25,077 nt of DNA. Origin: Chloroflexia bacterium. Its GTDB lineage: Bacteria > Chloroflexota > Chloroflexia > Thermomicrobiales > JALYUS01. Where the stretch lies: contig JAICIL010000017.1 of NCBI GenBank assembly GCA_025924435.1, positions 1-25,077 on the forward strand. Direction: 5' to 3'. A program made the translations under genes and the position numbers. Below the pieces are notes generated by a model that ran no database searches, was not told the origin of the DNA, and worked only from the letters and a program-made list of their open reading frames with translations. Shown one piece after another: positions 14,893-22,496 of the stretch. Within the stretch, counting starts at the first letter, position 1; every line of letters starts with the position of its first letter.

Positions 14893-17213
14893 GGTGGCGT
14901 GACCCAGAGTTCGACGCCGCTCGCCGTGCCGTGGGCGACCACTTGCTGCGCGCCGGGGGGGAGCGGCGCGAGGGTGACGCGCAGCGTGCCATCGGGCAGG
15001 GCGATCGTGTCGGGCAGTGCGACGGTCTTGCCGTCTTTGAGCGTGACCCACATCGCGACATGCTCGCCGGGCTTGTACAGCGCGGGGCCGGTAATCTCCT
15101 GACCGCGGAGCGTGAGGTTCGGCAGCGCCGTCGGGCTGATCACCGTGACGGTGACGAACGGCTGGTCCTCGAACAGCGGGATATTCGGCGAGTGCACCGC
15201 GATACTGTACACTCCCGGTGTCTTCGGCAGGTCCGCGGAGAACGGGAGAGCGAGCGTGCCCGGCACGATCATGGCGGGCAGGCTGACCGGCAGGGGTTGC
15301 GACGAAATACGCTTGCCGGTCGCATCGCGGATCTCGGCGGTGATATCCAAGTGACCATGCGTGTACAACATCCGGGCGTTCGCGTCGGGATTGGTCAGGA
15401 TCAACTTGCCGGGCAACTTGTCGATGTTCCCGGCGGGATTCACGGTGAAGGTGATTTTCGTCGAGAGCGGCGGCGCGCTCTCGTCCGGCCGCAGATGGTA
15501 CAGATCACTCTCCCCGACGGTCCCGAGGTACGCAACATTCGCGGGGCTGTTCCTGAGTCCTTGCGTGAGTGACGCGAGCTCCTCGGCCGGATAGGACGAA
15601 CGGTGGATGACGAGCGTCCCGACGCCCATATCCGCGAGTGCGGCGAGGTCGTCCGGGCCGGGATAGTCGTTGCGCCCGGTAAATCGGCCGCGCAACTGGT
15701 ACGTCGCGGCGGGGATGAAGCCGGAGTGACCCCAGAGGACATCGTGCCAGTGGTACGTCGAATAGAACGCGGTACGGGTTGTGCTCGTCTCCACGGGAAA
15801 TTCGGCGACAATGCCAGTATCCTTCTGTGCCGCCAGCCAGCGATACGGCGCGAGCGCCGTCGCGGACCGGTCCACCGGGACCGTCGGCATCTGGCGTGCG
15901 GCGCAGTCCGCCAGCACGAGGCCGCCGCAAAGCGTCGCGGCGATCGGCGCGAGCCGCAGGAGGCGGGGATCCCGCCAGACGGCGGCGCGCCACAGCCACG
16001 TCGCGCCGAGCGCCGCGAACGGGCAGAGGGCGAGCAGGACGAGGGCGGCGAAGCGATCCGGGCCGCGAATGCCCTGATAGCCGACGATGTGCTGGTAGAG
16101 GAATCGGTACGGCAGCGGCGTGCCGGACGCCTTGTCTCCCCAGGTCGGCCCGAAGGAGAGGACGGCGCTCACCGCGCCGAGCGCGGCCAGCCCCCCCATC
16201 CACGGGCGATGCACGAATCGGAGGCCGGCCGCCGCGAGCACAACGAGGACCGCGCCGGGGAAGAGCGCCGAATGCTCCGGCCCCGACGTGGGCAAGACGC
16301 GATGCCAGAGGTAATTCCCCGGCGTCACCGTGAAGTAGGAGGCCGGATGGGCGGCATCGTCGTACGCTTCGTCCAGGGTGCGCACGATGTTTTGCTCGCG
16401 TCGCATCGTGAGGTAGGGGACATCGAGCGCCGCAACGACGATCGTGCCGATCGCGAGCGCCGCGAGGAGGCCGACCGCGCGGCGCGAGACGAAGAGCCGC
16501 CGCTGGCGGATCGCCTCGACGATCAAGAAGACGATCAGGGCGGTGCCGAACATCACCGTGTAATAGACCGACGAGAGCGCGGCGAGGGCGACCATCGCGG
16601 CGACCGCGACGAAGCGCCAGCGCGTGGGCCGCTGCATGAAGCGGATGACCGCGAGGAGCGCGAGCGGCATGAACTGCATCGAAAGGACCTGGAGATGCGC
16701 GTTATTGTCCATCCGAAACGGCGCGAACGCGAACGCGAGACCGGCGATAAACGCCGCGCCCCGCACGGCACCGAGGGCGCGGCAGAGCGCGTACATCGCG
16801 ATCGCGCAGAGCGGATAGGTAGCCAGGAGCGTCACGTTATAGGCGAGCAGCGCATCGTGGGAGACGAGCCAGACGGGCCACGCCATCGTCGCCTGGGGCA
16901 GCAGCAGTTCCGAAAAGGCCAAGGTGCGCGGATTCGGCGCGAACATATTGCCGTCATACAGGTGGGTCGGCTGCGTGACCAGCGCGTGCTGGACCCAGCG
17001 CAATGTCCATGCATTGAGGAGCGGATCGTCGAGCGAATCCGCGACCGCCGAGCGGATGTGGAGAACGAGCGGCCAAAGCAGGATGGCGGAGATACCGATA
17101 TACAGGGCCGGGATGATGAGATACCAGCGGGACCGCGCGATGGCCGCGCGAATACGGATGTTCGGTCGAGGTCGAATACGGGTGTCCGGCGTCTGTGCGG
17201 TGGCGAGTCCCAT
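14889..17213 (-). CDS. Large polytopic GT-C-like membrane protein with extracytoplasmic C-terminal domain
   Basis: This 774-residue protein has an N-terminal half with about 10-12 membrane spans and roughly 300 hydrophilic residues at the C-terminus, ending in beta-rich segments (VYSIAVHSPNIPLFEDQPFVTVTV) that resemble an Ig-like domain. The first external loop contains DSLDDPLLNAWTLRWVQHAL and YDGNMFAPNP; acidic residues here are typical of GT-C lipid-phosphosugar transferases. Later landmarks are NNAHLQVLSMQFMPLALLAV and YQGIRGPDRFAALVLLAL, as in large uncharacterised GT39/YfhO-like proteins. Substrate is unknown. The start at 17213 is chosen over ATG 17237 because GGAGGT lies ten bases before it, while the upstream ATG has no ribosome site. 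The gene is 37 bp behind tRNA-Pro with no terminator visible between them. Confidence 0.75.
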   Translation of the reverse strand: MGLATAQTPDTRIRPRPNIRIRAAIARSRWYLIIPALYIGISAILLWPLVLHIRSAVADSLDDPLLNAWTLRWVQHALVTQPTHLYDGNMFAPNPRTLAFSELLLPQATMAWPVWLVSHDALLAYNVTLLATYPLCAIAMYALCRALGAVRGAAFIAGLAFAFAPFRMDNNAHLQVLSMQFMPLALLAVIRFMQRPTRWRFVAVAAMVALAALSSVYYTVMFGTALIVFLIVEAIRQRRLFVSRRAVGLLAALAIGTIVVAALDVPYLTMRREQNIVRTLDEAYDDAAHPASYFTVTPGNYLWHRVLPTSGPEHSALFPGAVLVVLAAAGLRFVHRPWMGGLAALGAVSAVLSFGPTWGDKASGTPLPYRFLYQHIVGYQGIRGPDRFAALVLLALCPFAALGATWLWRAAVWRDPRLLRLAPIAATLCGGLVLADCAARQMPTVPVDRSATALAPYRWLAAQKDTGIVAEFPVETSTTRTAFYSTYHWHDVLWGHSGFIPAATYQLRGRFTGRNDYPGPDDLAALADMGVGTLVIHRSSYPAEELASLTQGLRNSPANVAYLGTVGESDLYHLRPDESAPPLSTKITFTVNPAGNIDKLPGKLILTNPDANARMLYTHGHLDITAEIRDATGKRISSQPLPVSLPAMIVPGTLALPFSADLPKTPGVYSIAVHSPNIPLFEDQPFVTVTVISPTALPNLTLRGQEITGPALYKPGEHVAMWVTLKDGKTVALPDTIALPDGTLRVTLAPLPPGAQQVVAHGTASGVELWVTPP

Positions 17214-17216
17214 GCA

Positions 17217-17229
17217 GGAGGCTACCTCC
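17217..17229 (-). promoter_or_regulatory. Hairpin that contains the Shine-Dalgarno of the GT-C-like gene
   Basis: Minus-strand GGAGG-TAG-CCTCC is a perfect 5-bp inverted repeat with a 3-nt loop, and its left arm is the Shine-Dalgarno for the ATG at 17213. If it folds, the ribosome site is masked. The stem is short, so it may only modestly reduce initiation or simply be chance. Confidence 0.4.
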
Positions 17230-17250
17230 GGCACCATAGGGGTGAAAGAG

Positions 17251-17327
17251 TGGTCGGGGAGAGAGGATTTGAACCTCCGGCCTCACGGTCCCGATCCGTG
17301 CGCTCTGCCGGTCTGAGCTACTCCCCG
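17251..17327 (-). tRNA. tRNA-Pro (anticodon CGG)
   Basis: This is a 77-nt cloverleaf with encoded CCA (plus-strand TGG at 17251-17253). Acceptor stem CGGGGAG pairs with CTCCCCG; D stem is GCTC/GAGC; anticodon stem CACGG/CCGTG encloses loop ATCGGGA, giving anticodon CGG with G37; the T arm is GGAGG-TTCAAAT-CCTCT (one G-T pair). The C1-G72 pair and A73 are the identity features of bacterial tRNA-Pro. It decodes CCG, a common codon in this GC-rich sequence. It has its own promoter directly upstream. Confidence 0.97.
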
Positions 17328-17331
17328 AAAC

Positions 17332-17367
17332 CTGGCGCAGCATAGCACACGAATCGCTCTCTGCCAA
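17332..17367 (-). promoter_or_regulatory. Promoter of tRNA-Pro
   Basis: Minus strand: TTGGCA at 17367-17362, a 17-nt spacer, then TATGCT at 17344-17339, preceded by TGC (extended -10). Both boxes are near consensus and the spacing is optimal. The expected start is at about 17332, a few bases before the mature tRNA 5' end at 17327. With no terminator visible after the tRNA, this promoter may also transcribe the GT-C-like gene that begins at 17213. Confidence 0.8.
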
Positions 17368-17535
17368 TCCCCCGCATTCCCTCGTCGTGAAATTGTTACC
17401 GGGCTTTCCGCATCGCCTCTGCAGAAATCGGTTCTGACCCACTTCCGGTGGTGGCGTTTTGGGCGTGCGGGAGTACACCATTGGTCAGCGCATGCCACGG
17501 TGGCGTACTCCAGCGACAGAGAAGTATGGATGCGC
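17368..17535. other. Non-coding stretch between tRNA promoter and IS remnant, with an inverted repeat
   Basis: No gene is seen here. An imperfect inverted repeat pairs GGAGTACACC (17470-17479) with GGTGGCGTACTCC (17499-17511), allowing a 10-bp stem with a 3-nt bulge. The element GGTGGCGT occurs twice nearby, around 17448 and at 17499. It lies just before the transposase remnant, so it might be a degenerate IS end or a terminator stem. No T-run follows on either strand, and no match to a known IS end can be claimed. Confidence 0.4.
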
Positions 17536-17839
17536 CTCGCCCGACGCTTCCCACACCGTGTCGGCCTTCGCCATGACGCGCTCGCCTACGATGATCGGGA
17601 GATCGTCCTCACCGTCCGCGCGACGCGGCGCACCGCTCGCCGTCCGATCGGTGGCCATCTCGGCCCGTCTCAACGGTCGCTCCTGGCGCCGCCTCGCTTA
17701 TCGTCCCCATGCCGGGCAGCGGGTGACGCGCCGGCTTCACGTCCGTCGTTTCCTTTGTCGTACCCCCGCTTGCCCGCGCACCATCGTCGCCGAACGCTTC
17801 TTCGGCCTCACTGCTGCCCATGCCCGCCGCGCCGAGCGG
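17536..17839 (+). pseudogene. Degenerate N-terminal remnant of an ISL3-like transposase
   Basis: This is the only plus-strand coding relic. One frame reads LAYDDREIVLTVRATRRTAR followed by RPIGGH (to about 17659). The next frame, from about 17660, continues SARLNGRSWRRL, then RRLHVRRFLCRTPACPRT and FFGLTAAHARRAER. Joined, this is the N-terminal zinc-finger region of ISL3/IS1165-type transposases. The zinc CPxC motif is changed to RPIG (both Cys lost by single-base changes) while CRTPACP survives. The frames differ by an indel at about 17656-17660, consistent with a loss of two bases (CTCTCG to CTCG). The catalytic domain is absent; families of this type are usually 400 or more residues. No clean terminal repeats were found. 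The family call is from memory of conserved motifs. Confidence 0.75.
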
Positions 17840-18072
17840 AACAGCCCGACCCCCACGCGTGCCGAGCGGGATCGGCCGGCGCCGCACGCGCGGCGGCGCG
17901 CACGGTACGATGAGGCGATGGCGCCGCAGTCACCAACGCCGCGGCAGAGCCAGCCTCGGACGAGTCGGTTCGTTCGGGTTTACATCGCATACCTCATCCT
18001 CCGCGAGTCCATCCCGTCGCGGACCGAAGCAGATTGTCGCGAATGTCGGCCGGGGCAACGGCATGATGGTCG
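17840..18072. other. Degenerate intergenic sequence between IS remnant and ABC exporter gene
   Basis: No credible gene, RNA or terminator was recognised in this stretch. It may contain decayed remains of the transposase or of the original 3' end of the exporter gene, since the reading frames here have no recognisable protein similarity. There is no T-tailed hairpin following the exporter stop at 18073. Confidence 0.4.
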
Positions 18073-20055
18073 TCATGATTCTCCAACCGCCGTACCCGCG
18101 GCGCGGAGGATACGATCCGCAGTCTGTACCGCGGCATCTCCCCTCGCCGCGTGGAGGAAGGGCGCACCCGCGGCCGGGGTCGGCAGGGCGACCCGGTTGC
18201 CCCGCACCGTTGTTTTCGCGGCAGCGCCATCAAATCCTTGCAGGCGATGAAGATCGTGGTAGTAGCCACGGCGGGCGAGCAACTCCGCGTGGGTCCCTCG
18301 TTCCACCACTTCACCGTGCTTCATGACGAGGATTTGATCGAAGCGCTCCAACGCGGCGAAGTGGTGGGCGATGACCAATGTCGTTTTGCCCTGCTGTAGA
18401 CGACCGACCGTTTCCATAATCAGGTTCGCCGATTCCGCATCGACGGCGGCGGTCGGCTCGTCCAGGATGAGGATTGAGGGTCGCTTGATGACAGCCCGCG
18501 CCAGACTGATGCGCTGCCGCTGCCCCCCGGAGAGCGTCGAGCCGCCCTCGCCAATGATGGTATCGTAGCCATCCGGCAGCGCGCTGATAAATTCGTGGGC
18601 GTGCGCCTGGCGGGCCGCCTCCTCGATCTCCGCATCGGTCGCGCCCGGCTTGCCGTAGGTGATATTCTCCCGGATCGTCGTGCCGAAGAGGATGGAGTCC
18701 TGGAGTACGACGCCGATCTGCCGGCGGAACGACTCGCGTTGATACGCGCGCAGATCGACGCCGTCGACGCGGACCGCCCCCGTCTGCGGATCGTAGAAAC
18801 GCAGGAGCAGGCTCGTGATCGTCGATTTGCCCGCGCCGGATGCCCCCACGAGCGCCACCTGCTGGCCCGGACGGACGGTGAACGAGACGTCGCGCAAGAT
18901 CGGATTGCCGTCTTCGTAGCCGAACCGGACCTGCTCGAAGGCGATCTCGCCGCGCAAGGGCGGGGCGAGCAACGCATTCGGCGCGTCTTTGATCTCCGGT
19001 TCGACGTCGAGAATCTCGCGAATCCGGTCGGCGCTGACCATGGCCTTGGAGAACTTCGTCGCCAGCTTGGCGAGATTGCGGATCGGCTTGTACATGCCCG
19101 TCACGTAGGTGACGAAGATCAGGACATCGCCGGGCAGCAATGCCCCGTCGAGCGCCTGCAACGAACCGAAGAGCACCACGGTGAAGATACCGACCGCGCT
19201 GATCAGTTCCACCCACCGCGCGGAGGCCGCTTCGAGCCGTGCCGTGCGGATGCTCTCCGTCAACGTCTCGGTACTCTCCGCGACGAATTGCTCCCGCTCG
19301 TATCGTTCGCGGCCGAACGCCTGTACCAGGGAGATCGCCGCCATACTCTCGCTGATGCGGGCGGCGACCTGCCCCTCCCTGGTTCGCTGTTTGCGCGCCG
19401 ACACCTTCACCTGGCCGAAGAGGTAATAGAGGGAATAGCACAGCACCGGGAAGGTCGCCAGCACGACGAGGGTCAGTTTCCAGTTCAGGGCGAACATGAT
19501 GGCGAACATGCCGATGATCGTCAGCGCCTGGCCCGCGAAGGCGAGCGCCGAATCGGCGAAGACGTCCTTCAGGTTATCGGTGTCGGTGGTCACGCGGGTC
19601 AGCAATTCGCCGGATCGCGCCCGCGTGTGGTAGGAGAGCGAGAGCTTCTGCAGATGGGTGAAGAGTTTGCGGCGGATCGCATAGGCGATGGTGTATCCGA
19701 CGCGCGAGGTGAGAAAGAGTTGCGCATAGGCGAATAGCCCCCTGACCAGCGCGAAGACGATAATCGCCGACGAGACGACAACCACGGCGAAGGTCTTCCC
19801 CTGTCGCAGCACGCCATCGAGCCACAGGAGCGAGGCCGGGAGCGGCTTCGCCAGCAGGATGTGATCGAAGATGATCTTCAAAGGCCACGGCGTGAGCAGG
19901 TCGGCGATGGTGAAACCGAGCATGCTCAGCGCGGCGAGGGTTAGCTGGGGCCACATCTTGCGCATCTGTTTCAGCAGGAGCCGCCTGAAGCGGGGCGATT
20001 TCCCCTTGCTCCCCCGCGCACCCGGCGTTGATCCGTTTTCTCGCTGTGCCGCCAT
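18073..20055 (-). CDS. MsbA-type ABC exporter (fused permease and ATPase) with unusual C-terminal tail
   Basis: This 660-residue half-transporter works as a homodimer, exporting a lipid, glycolipid or peptide. An ABC type-1 six-span membrane domain occupies about residues 38-345. The nucleotide-binding domain follows: Walker A GASGAGKST 404-412, Q-loop Gln452, signature LSGGQ 508-512, Walker B ILILDEP 528-534, switch His564. All ATPase residues are intact. The usual end of such proteins is near residue 605 (YYHDLHRLQ); here about 50 Ala/Arg-rich residues follow, possibly read-through into rearranged DNA next to the IS remnant. ATG 20055 has an excellent GGGAGGAG six bases upstream. As last gene of the kinase operon it probably exports that operon's product. 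Confidence 0.9.
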   Translation of the reverse strand: MAAQRENGSTPGARGSKGKSPRFRRLLLKQMRKMWPQLTLAALSMLGFTIADLLTPWPLKIIFDHILLAKPLPASLLWLDGVLRQGKTFAVVVVSSAIIVFALVRGLFAYAQLFLTSRVGYTIAYAIRRKLFTHLQKLSLSYHTRARSGELLTRVTTDTDNLKDVFADSALAFAGQALTIIGMFAIMFALNWKLTLVVLATFPVLCYSLYYLFGQVKVSARKQRTREGQVAARISESMAAISLVQAFGRERYEREQFVAESTETLTESIRTARLEAASARWVELISAVGIFTVVLFGSLQALDGALLPGDVLIFVTYVTGMYKPIRNLAKLATKFSKAMVSADRIREILDVEPEIKDAPNALLAPPLRGEIAFEQVRFGYEDGNPILRDVSFTVRPGQQVALVGASGAGKSTITSLLLRFYDPQTGAVRVDGVDLRAYQRESFRRQIGVVLQDSILFGTTIRENITYGKPGATDAEIEEAARQAHAHEFISALPDGYDTIIGEGGSTLSGGQRQRISLARAVIKRPSILILDEPTAAVDAESANLIMETVGRLQQGKTTLVIAHHFAALERFDQILVMKHGEVVERGTHAELLARRGYYHDLHRLQGFDGAAAKTTVRGNRVALPTPAAGAPFLHAARGDAAVQTADRILRAAGTAVGES

Positions 20056-20102
20056 ACCGGTCTCCTCCCAATTCCATCCGTGCTCATCGTGGCGCATCGC
20101 GG

Positions 20103-21473
20103 TCAACCGCAAACAATCGAATCTGTGAATCGCCCCTGCGCCATGGTCCGCCGGGCGTAGGCCAGCAATGTCGGCGCGAGATGCCCGACGTCGGGGGCCG
20201 CGTGCCGCAGGCAGGTCTTGATCTGCCGCCCGATCAGCAGCGCGGCCATATACCAGGCGAAGGTCTGCGCGGGGATCGGGGTTCCGCCGGCCGACTCGTA
20301 GGCGGTCGGCAACTCCGCGACGGCACGGGCTACTTCGCCGAGCCGTTCGTTCCGCAGGAGGGCGAGCAGCAGCAGGCGGCCGCCGAAAAGCGCCAGGTCA
20401 TGCGCCGGATCGCCGAGTGCCAGATCGTCCAGGTCGATCAGGATCACGCCATTGTGGTCCACCAGCACGTTGGCGGCGTGGAGGTCGCCGTGGATGGTCC
20501 CCAACGGGCGTTGTGCCAGACCGGCTACTCCGCGCGTCAGGTCTTCGAACACCGCCGCGCTCGATCCGGCCAGCGAAGGGAGCATCACCGCGATCCGCGG
20601 CAGCACCTTGCACTCCAGCCGCTGAAGGGTCTCGGCAGGGCCGCGGGCCGCCAACCCGGAGATCGAGAGTGCGTGCAGGTCCGCGATCGCCGAGCAGACC
20701 TGCCGAAGCAGCGGCGGGAGCGCGACGCGTGTGAGGATCTCCTCCACCCGTTGCCCGGGGACGAACTCCTCCCAGCGCACGCCGGTCTCCTCGTCAAGGC
20801 CGAGGGGGCGGGGCATGCGGAAGCCGCGCCCCGGCGACTCCCACAGGCGATCCATCGTGCACTGCGCCGCCGCGGCAGACGCGGCCCCGTGCAATTTCCC
20901 GACGATGGCTCGCCCCGTCTGCGGGCAGGCGTACCGGATCGAACACCGCTCCCCCGGCAGGTAGCTCAGTGTGGTCCAAGTGATCTCGTCCGGCTCCAAC
21001 GCCGAATCTCCCCGCTCGTCGAGCCGGTCCCGGGCACGGCCCATGTCGAGCATGCCGGGCAGGGCGGCGATGTGTGGATCTTCCGGGAAGCGCCACCCCA
21101 CGGCATCCCACGCAGGCAGATGAACAACAGCGGCGGCATCCCGCGCGGCGGCGACCGCCTCGCGATACCGCGCGTCGCTTTCGCCCGGCGGCAGGAAACG
21201 CACCGTGAGGATAGTGTCCCCTGCCGCGTGCCGCGCGCCGCCCAGGCGATAGACGACCCGCAAGGATTTCCCGGCGATATGCCAGACGTTAAGAACCGCG
21301 CAACGGTCCACACCGGCTGGGTGCCCGATCGCGTCGCGGATATGCGCTAGCGCCACCGCTTCATTGTGGAAATTCGCCAGTTGCGGGAATTTCGCGTCGG
21401 GCGCGATGGACGGCGCAATGCCCGCGCCGGTTCGCATCCCGTCGGCGCGCCCGTGGTTCCATCGCACGTTCAT
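20103..21473 (-). CDS. APH-fold kinase-like protein (intact Brenner motif)
   Basis: This 456-residue protein has the aminoglycoside-phosphotransferase kinase fold. N-lobe: LSYLPGERCSIRY (169-181) and AIVGKLHG with likely ATP-binding Lys193. C-lobe: catalytic HGDLHAANV (328-336, Asp330 and Asn335), then IDLDDLALGDP (346-355) in place of the DFG segment. All classical residues are present, so it should be an active phosphotransferase acting on a small molecule or sugar. The first 165 residues are an extra domain. ATG 21473 is chosen for the GGGGGG eight bases upstream; ATG 21518 has no ribosome site. It lies 63 bp after the previous gene and 47 bp before the exporter. Resistance function is unlikely in this context. 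Confidence 0.8.
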   Translation of the reverse strand: MNVRWNHGRADGMRTGAGIAPSIAPDAKFPQLANFHNEAVALAHIRDAIGHPAGVDRCAVLNVWHIAGKSLRVVYRLGGARHAAGDTILTVRFLPPGESDARYREAVAAARDAAAVVHLPAWDAVGWRFPEDPHIAALPGMLDMGRARDRLDERGDSALEPDEITWTTLSYLPGERCSIRYACPQTGRAIVGKLHGAASAAAAQCTMDRLWESPGRGFRMPRPLGLDEETGVRWEEFVPGQRVEEILTRVALPPLLRQVCSAIADLHALSISGLAARGPAETLQRLECKVLPRIAVMLPSLAGSSAAVFEDLTRGVAGLAQRPLGTIHGDLHAANVLVDHNGVILIDLDDLALGDPAHDLALFGGRLLLLALLRNERLGEVARAVAELPTAYESAGGTPIPAQTFAWYMAALLIGRQIKTCLRHAAPDVGHLAPTLLAYARRTMAQGRFTDSIVCG

Positions 21474-21492
21474 CGTGGCCGCCCCCCTTGTC

Positions 21493-21522
21493 CGGGCGCG
21501 CCGCCCGATCCCATCCAATGGG
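21493..21522 (-). other. Two tandem tight hairpins before the last kinase gene
   Basis: The 63-bp gap between the two kinase genes holds two perfect inverted repeats with 3-nt loops. Reading the minus strand, CCCAT-TGG-ATGGG (21522-21510) is followed by CGGGCG-GCG-CGCCCG (21507-21493). The second is a strong GC stem ending about 5 nt before the G-rich ribosome site of ATG 21473. They may protect a processed mRNA end, attenuate transcription or tune translation. No T-run follows, so neither is a standard intrinsic terminator. Confidence 0.45.
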
Positions 21523-21536
21523 GGACGCGCGTTGCG

Positions 21537-22496
21537 TTATGCACGCGCATGGATGATCTCCTCGGCGAGGCACCGCTCAGCGTGGTGCAGCATCTCCCCC
21601 GTGCGATCCCGCCAGTCGGTGCCCTGCAACCGGAATTGCTTGCAGGCGAGGCGAAGATAGGTGAACGCCATGTACGCCGGAACCCGCGCCGCGAGTGCCG
21701 TAGGTCGGTCGGTGAAATAGCCAGCGAGGAAGGCGTCGCCTGCCGGCTTGGCCTGCTCCCCGAGATGTGTCCGGAGATAGACGAGAAAATTGCCGACATC
21801 CAGTGCGGGGTCCCCGTGGGCGAAGAGATCCCAGTCGATCAGCCAGACGCGGCCATGCCCGAAGAAGAGTTGCCGCAGGTGAAAATCCCGGTGAAGCGGC
21901 GCCACCTCGACCGCATCTCGCCATCCCCATTCGGATGCCGCCATGCCGGCGAGCAGCGCCCGCACCGTTGCGCGGTGCTCCGGCAGATGCGCGCACAGCG
22001 CGCGCGGGTGCGGGTGGATCAGTTCGTCCAGGTGGTCATCGAGCAATTTCGCGCGGCCCGCGGGAAGACGTTGGGTATGCAGCAGCGCGAGCGCTCGCCC
22101 GGCCTGGTGGAAATGGATGCGGTAGTCGGCCCGCTGCACGAGCGCGGGGAAGAGTGTCCCCTCGACGCGCTGCTGGGCGAGGAACCGGCGCCCAGAGTCG
22201 TAGAATAGCGCCCGCGGCACGGCCAACAGCGGACGCGCGGGCGCTTGCGCCAGCGCATCTTCGAGCATCCGCATCGTCCCGTACGTCCGACTCCCCGTCT
22301 CATCCGCGTAAAATTTGCCGATCATGATCGGCGCCGGGTGATCGTCCGCGCGGGGCTCCTCCCGGGTGAGGATATACTCGGCGACCATGCGGACGCCGAG
22401 ATGCTGATCGAGCACCCGCGCCTCCAGGCGGGGGGGATGAGCGCCGCCGAGGAATGCCAGCAATGCGTCCGCGCCCGCAGCGATATCGAAGCACAT
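21537..22496 (-). CDS. APH-fold kinase-like protein with Asn-to-Gln change in catalytic loop
   Basis: This 319-residue protein is the shortest of the three kinases and lacks the long N-terminal domain. The N-lobe has APIMIGKFYAD with likely ATP-binding Lys61. The catalytic loop is HRDFHLRQ (202-209), where the Mg-binding Asn is replaced by Gln209; IDWDLFAHGDP (220-230) holds the DFG-like Asp. The catalytic Asp204 is kept, so activity is plausible. Several APH-like families carry Gln at this place, to my recollection. ATG 22496 overlaps the previous stop as TGATG; an extension to 22589 would lie on the glycosyltransferase gene. The ribosome site is weak, so translation is probably coupled. Substrate is unknown. 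Confidence 0.78.
   Translation of the reverse strand: MCFDIAAGADALLAFLGGAHPPRLEARVLDQHLGVRMVAEYILTREEPRADDHPAPIMIGKFYADETGSRTYGTMRMLEDALAQAPARPLLAVPRALFYDSGRRFLAQQRVEGTLFPALVQRADYRIHFHQAGRALALLHTQRLPAGRAKLLDDHLDELIHPHPRALCAHLPEHRATVRALLAGMAASEWGWRDAVEVAPLHRDFHLRQLFFGHGRVWLIDWDLFAHGDPALDVGNFLVYLRTHLGEQAKPAGDAFLAGYFTDRPTALAARVPAYMAFTYLRLACKQFRLQGTDWRDRTGEMLHHAERCLAEEIIHARA

Noticed and set aside
13528..15102. Plus-strand open frame antisense to lpd
   Set aside because: No protein motifs, and the opposite strand encodes a complete dihydrolipoamide dehydrogenase.
15603..17345. Plus-strand open frame that ends across the tRNA
   Set aside because: Its tail, with 'GERGFEPPASRSRS', is a known false translation of the complement of a tRNA; the rest is antisense to the membrane protein.
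17459..18250. Intact plus-strand gene of 263 codons over the IS region
   Set aside because: Only about 60 residues resemble a transposase; the matching upstream part is in a different frame and the remainder has no similarity, so it is a pseudogene fragment.
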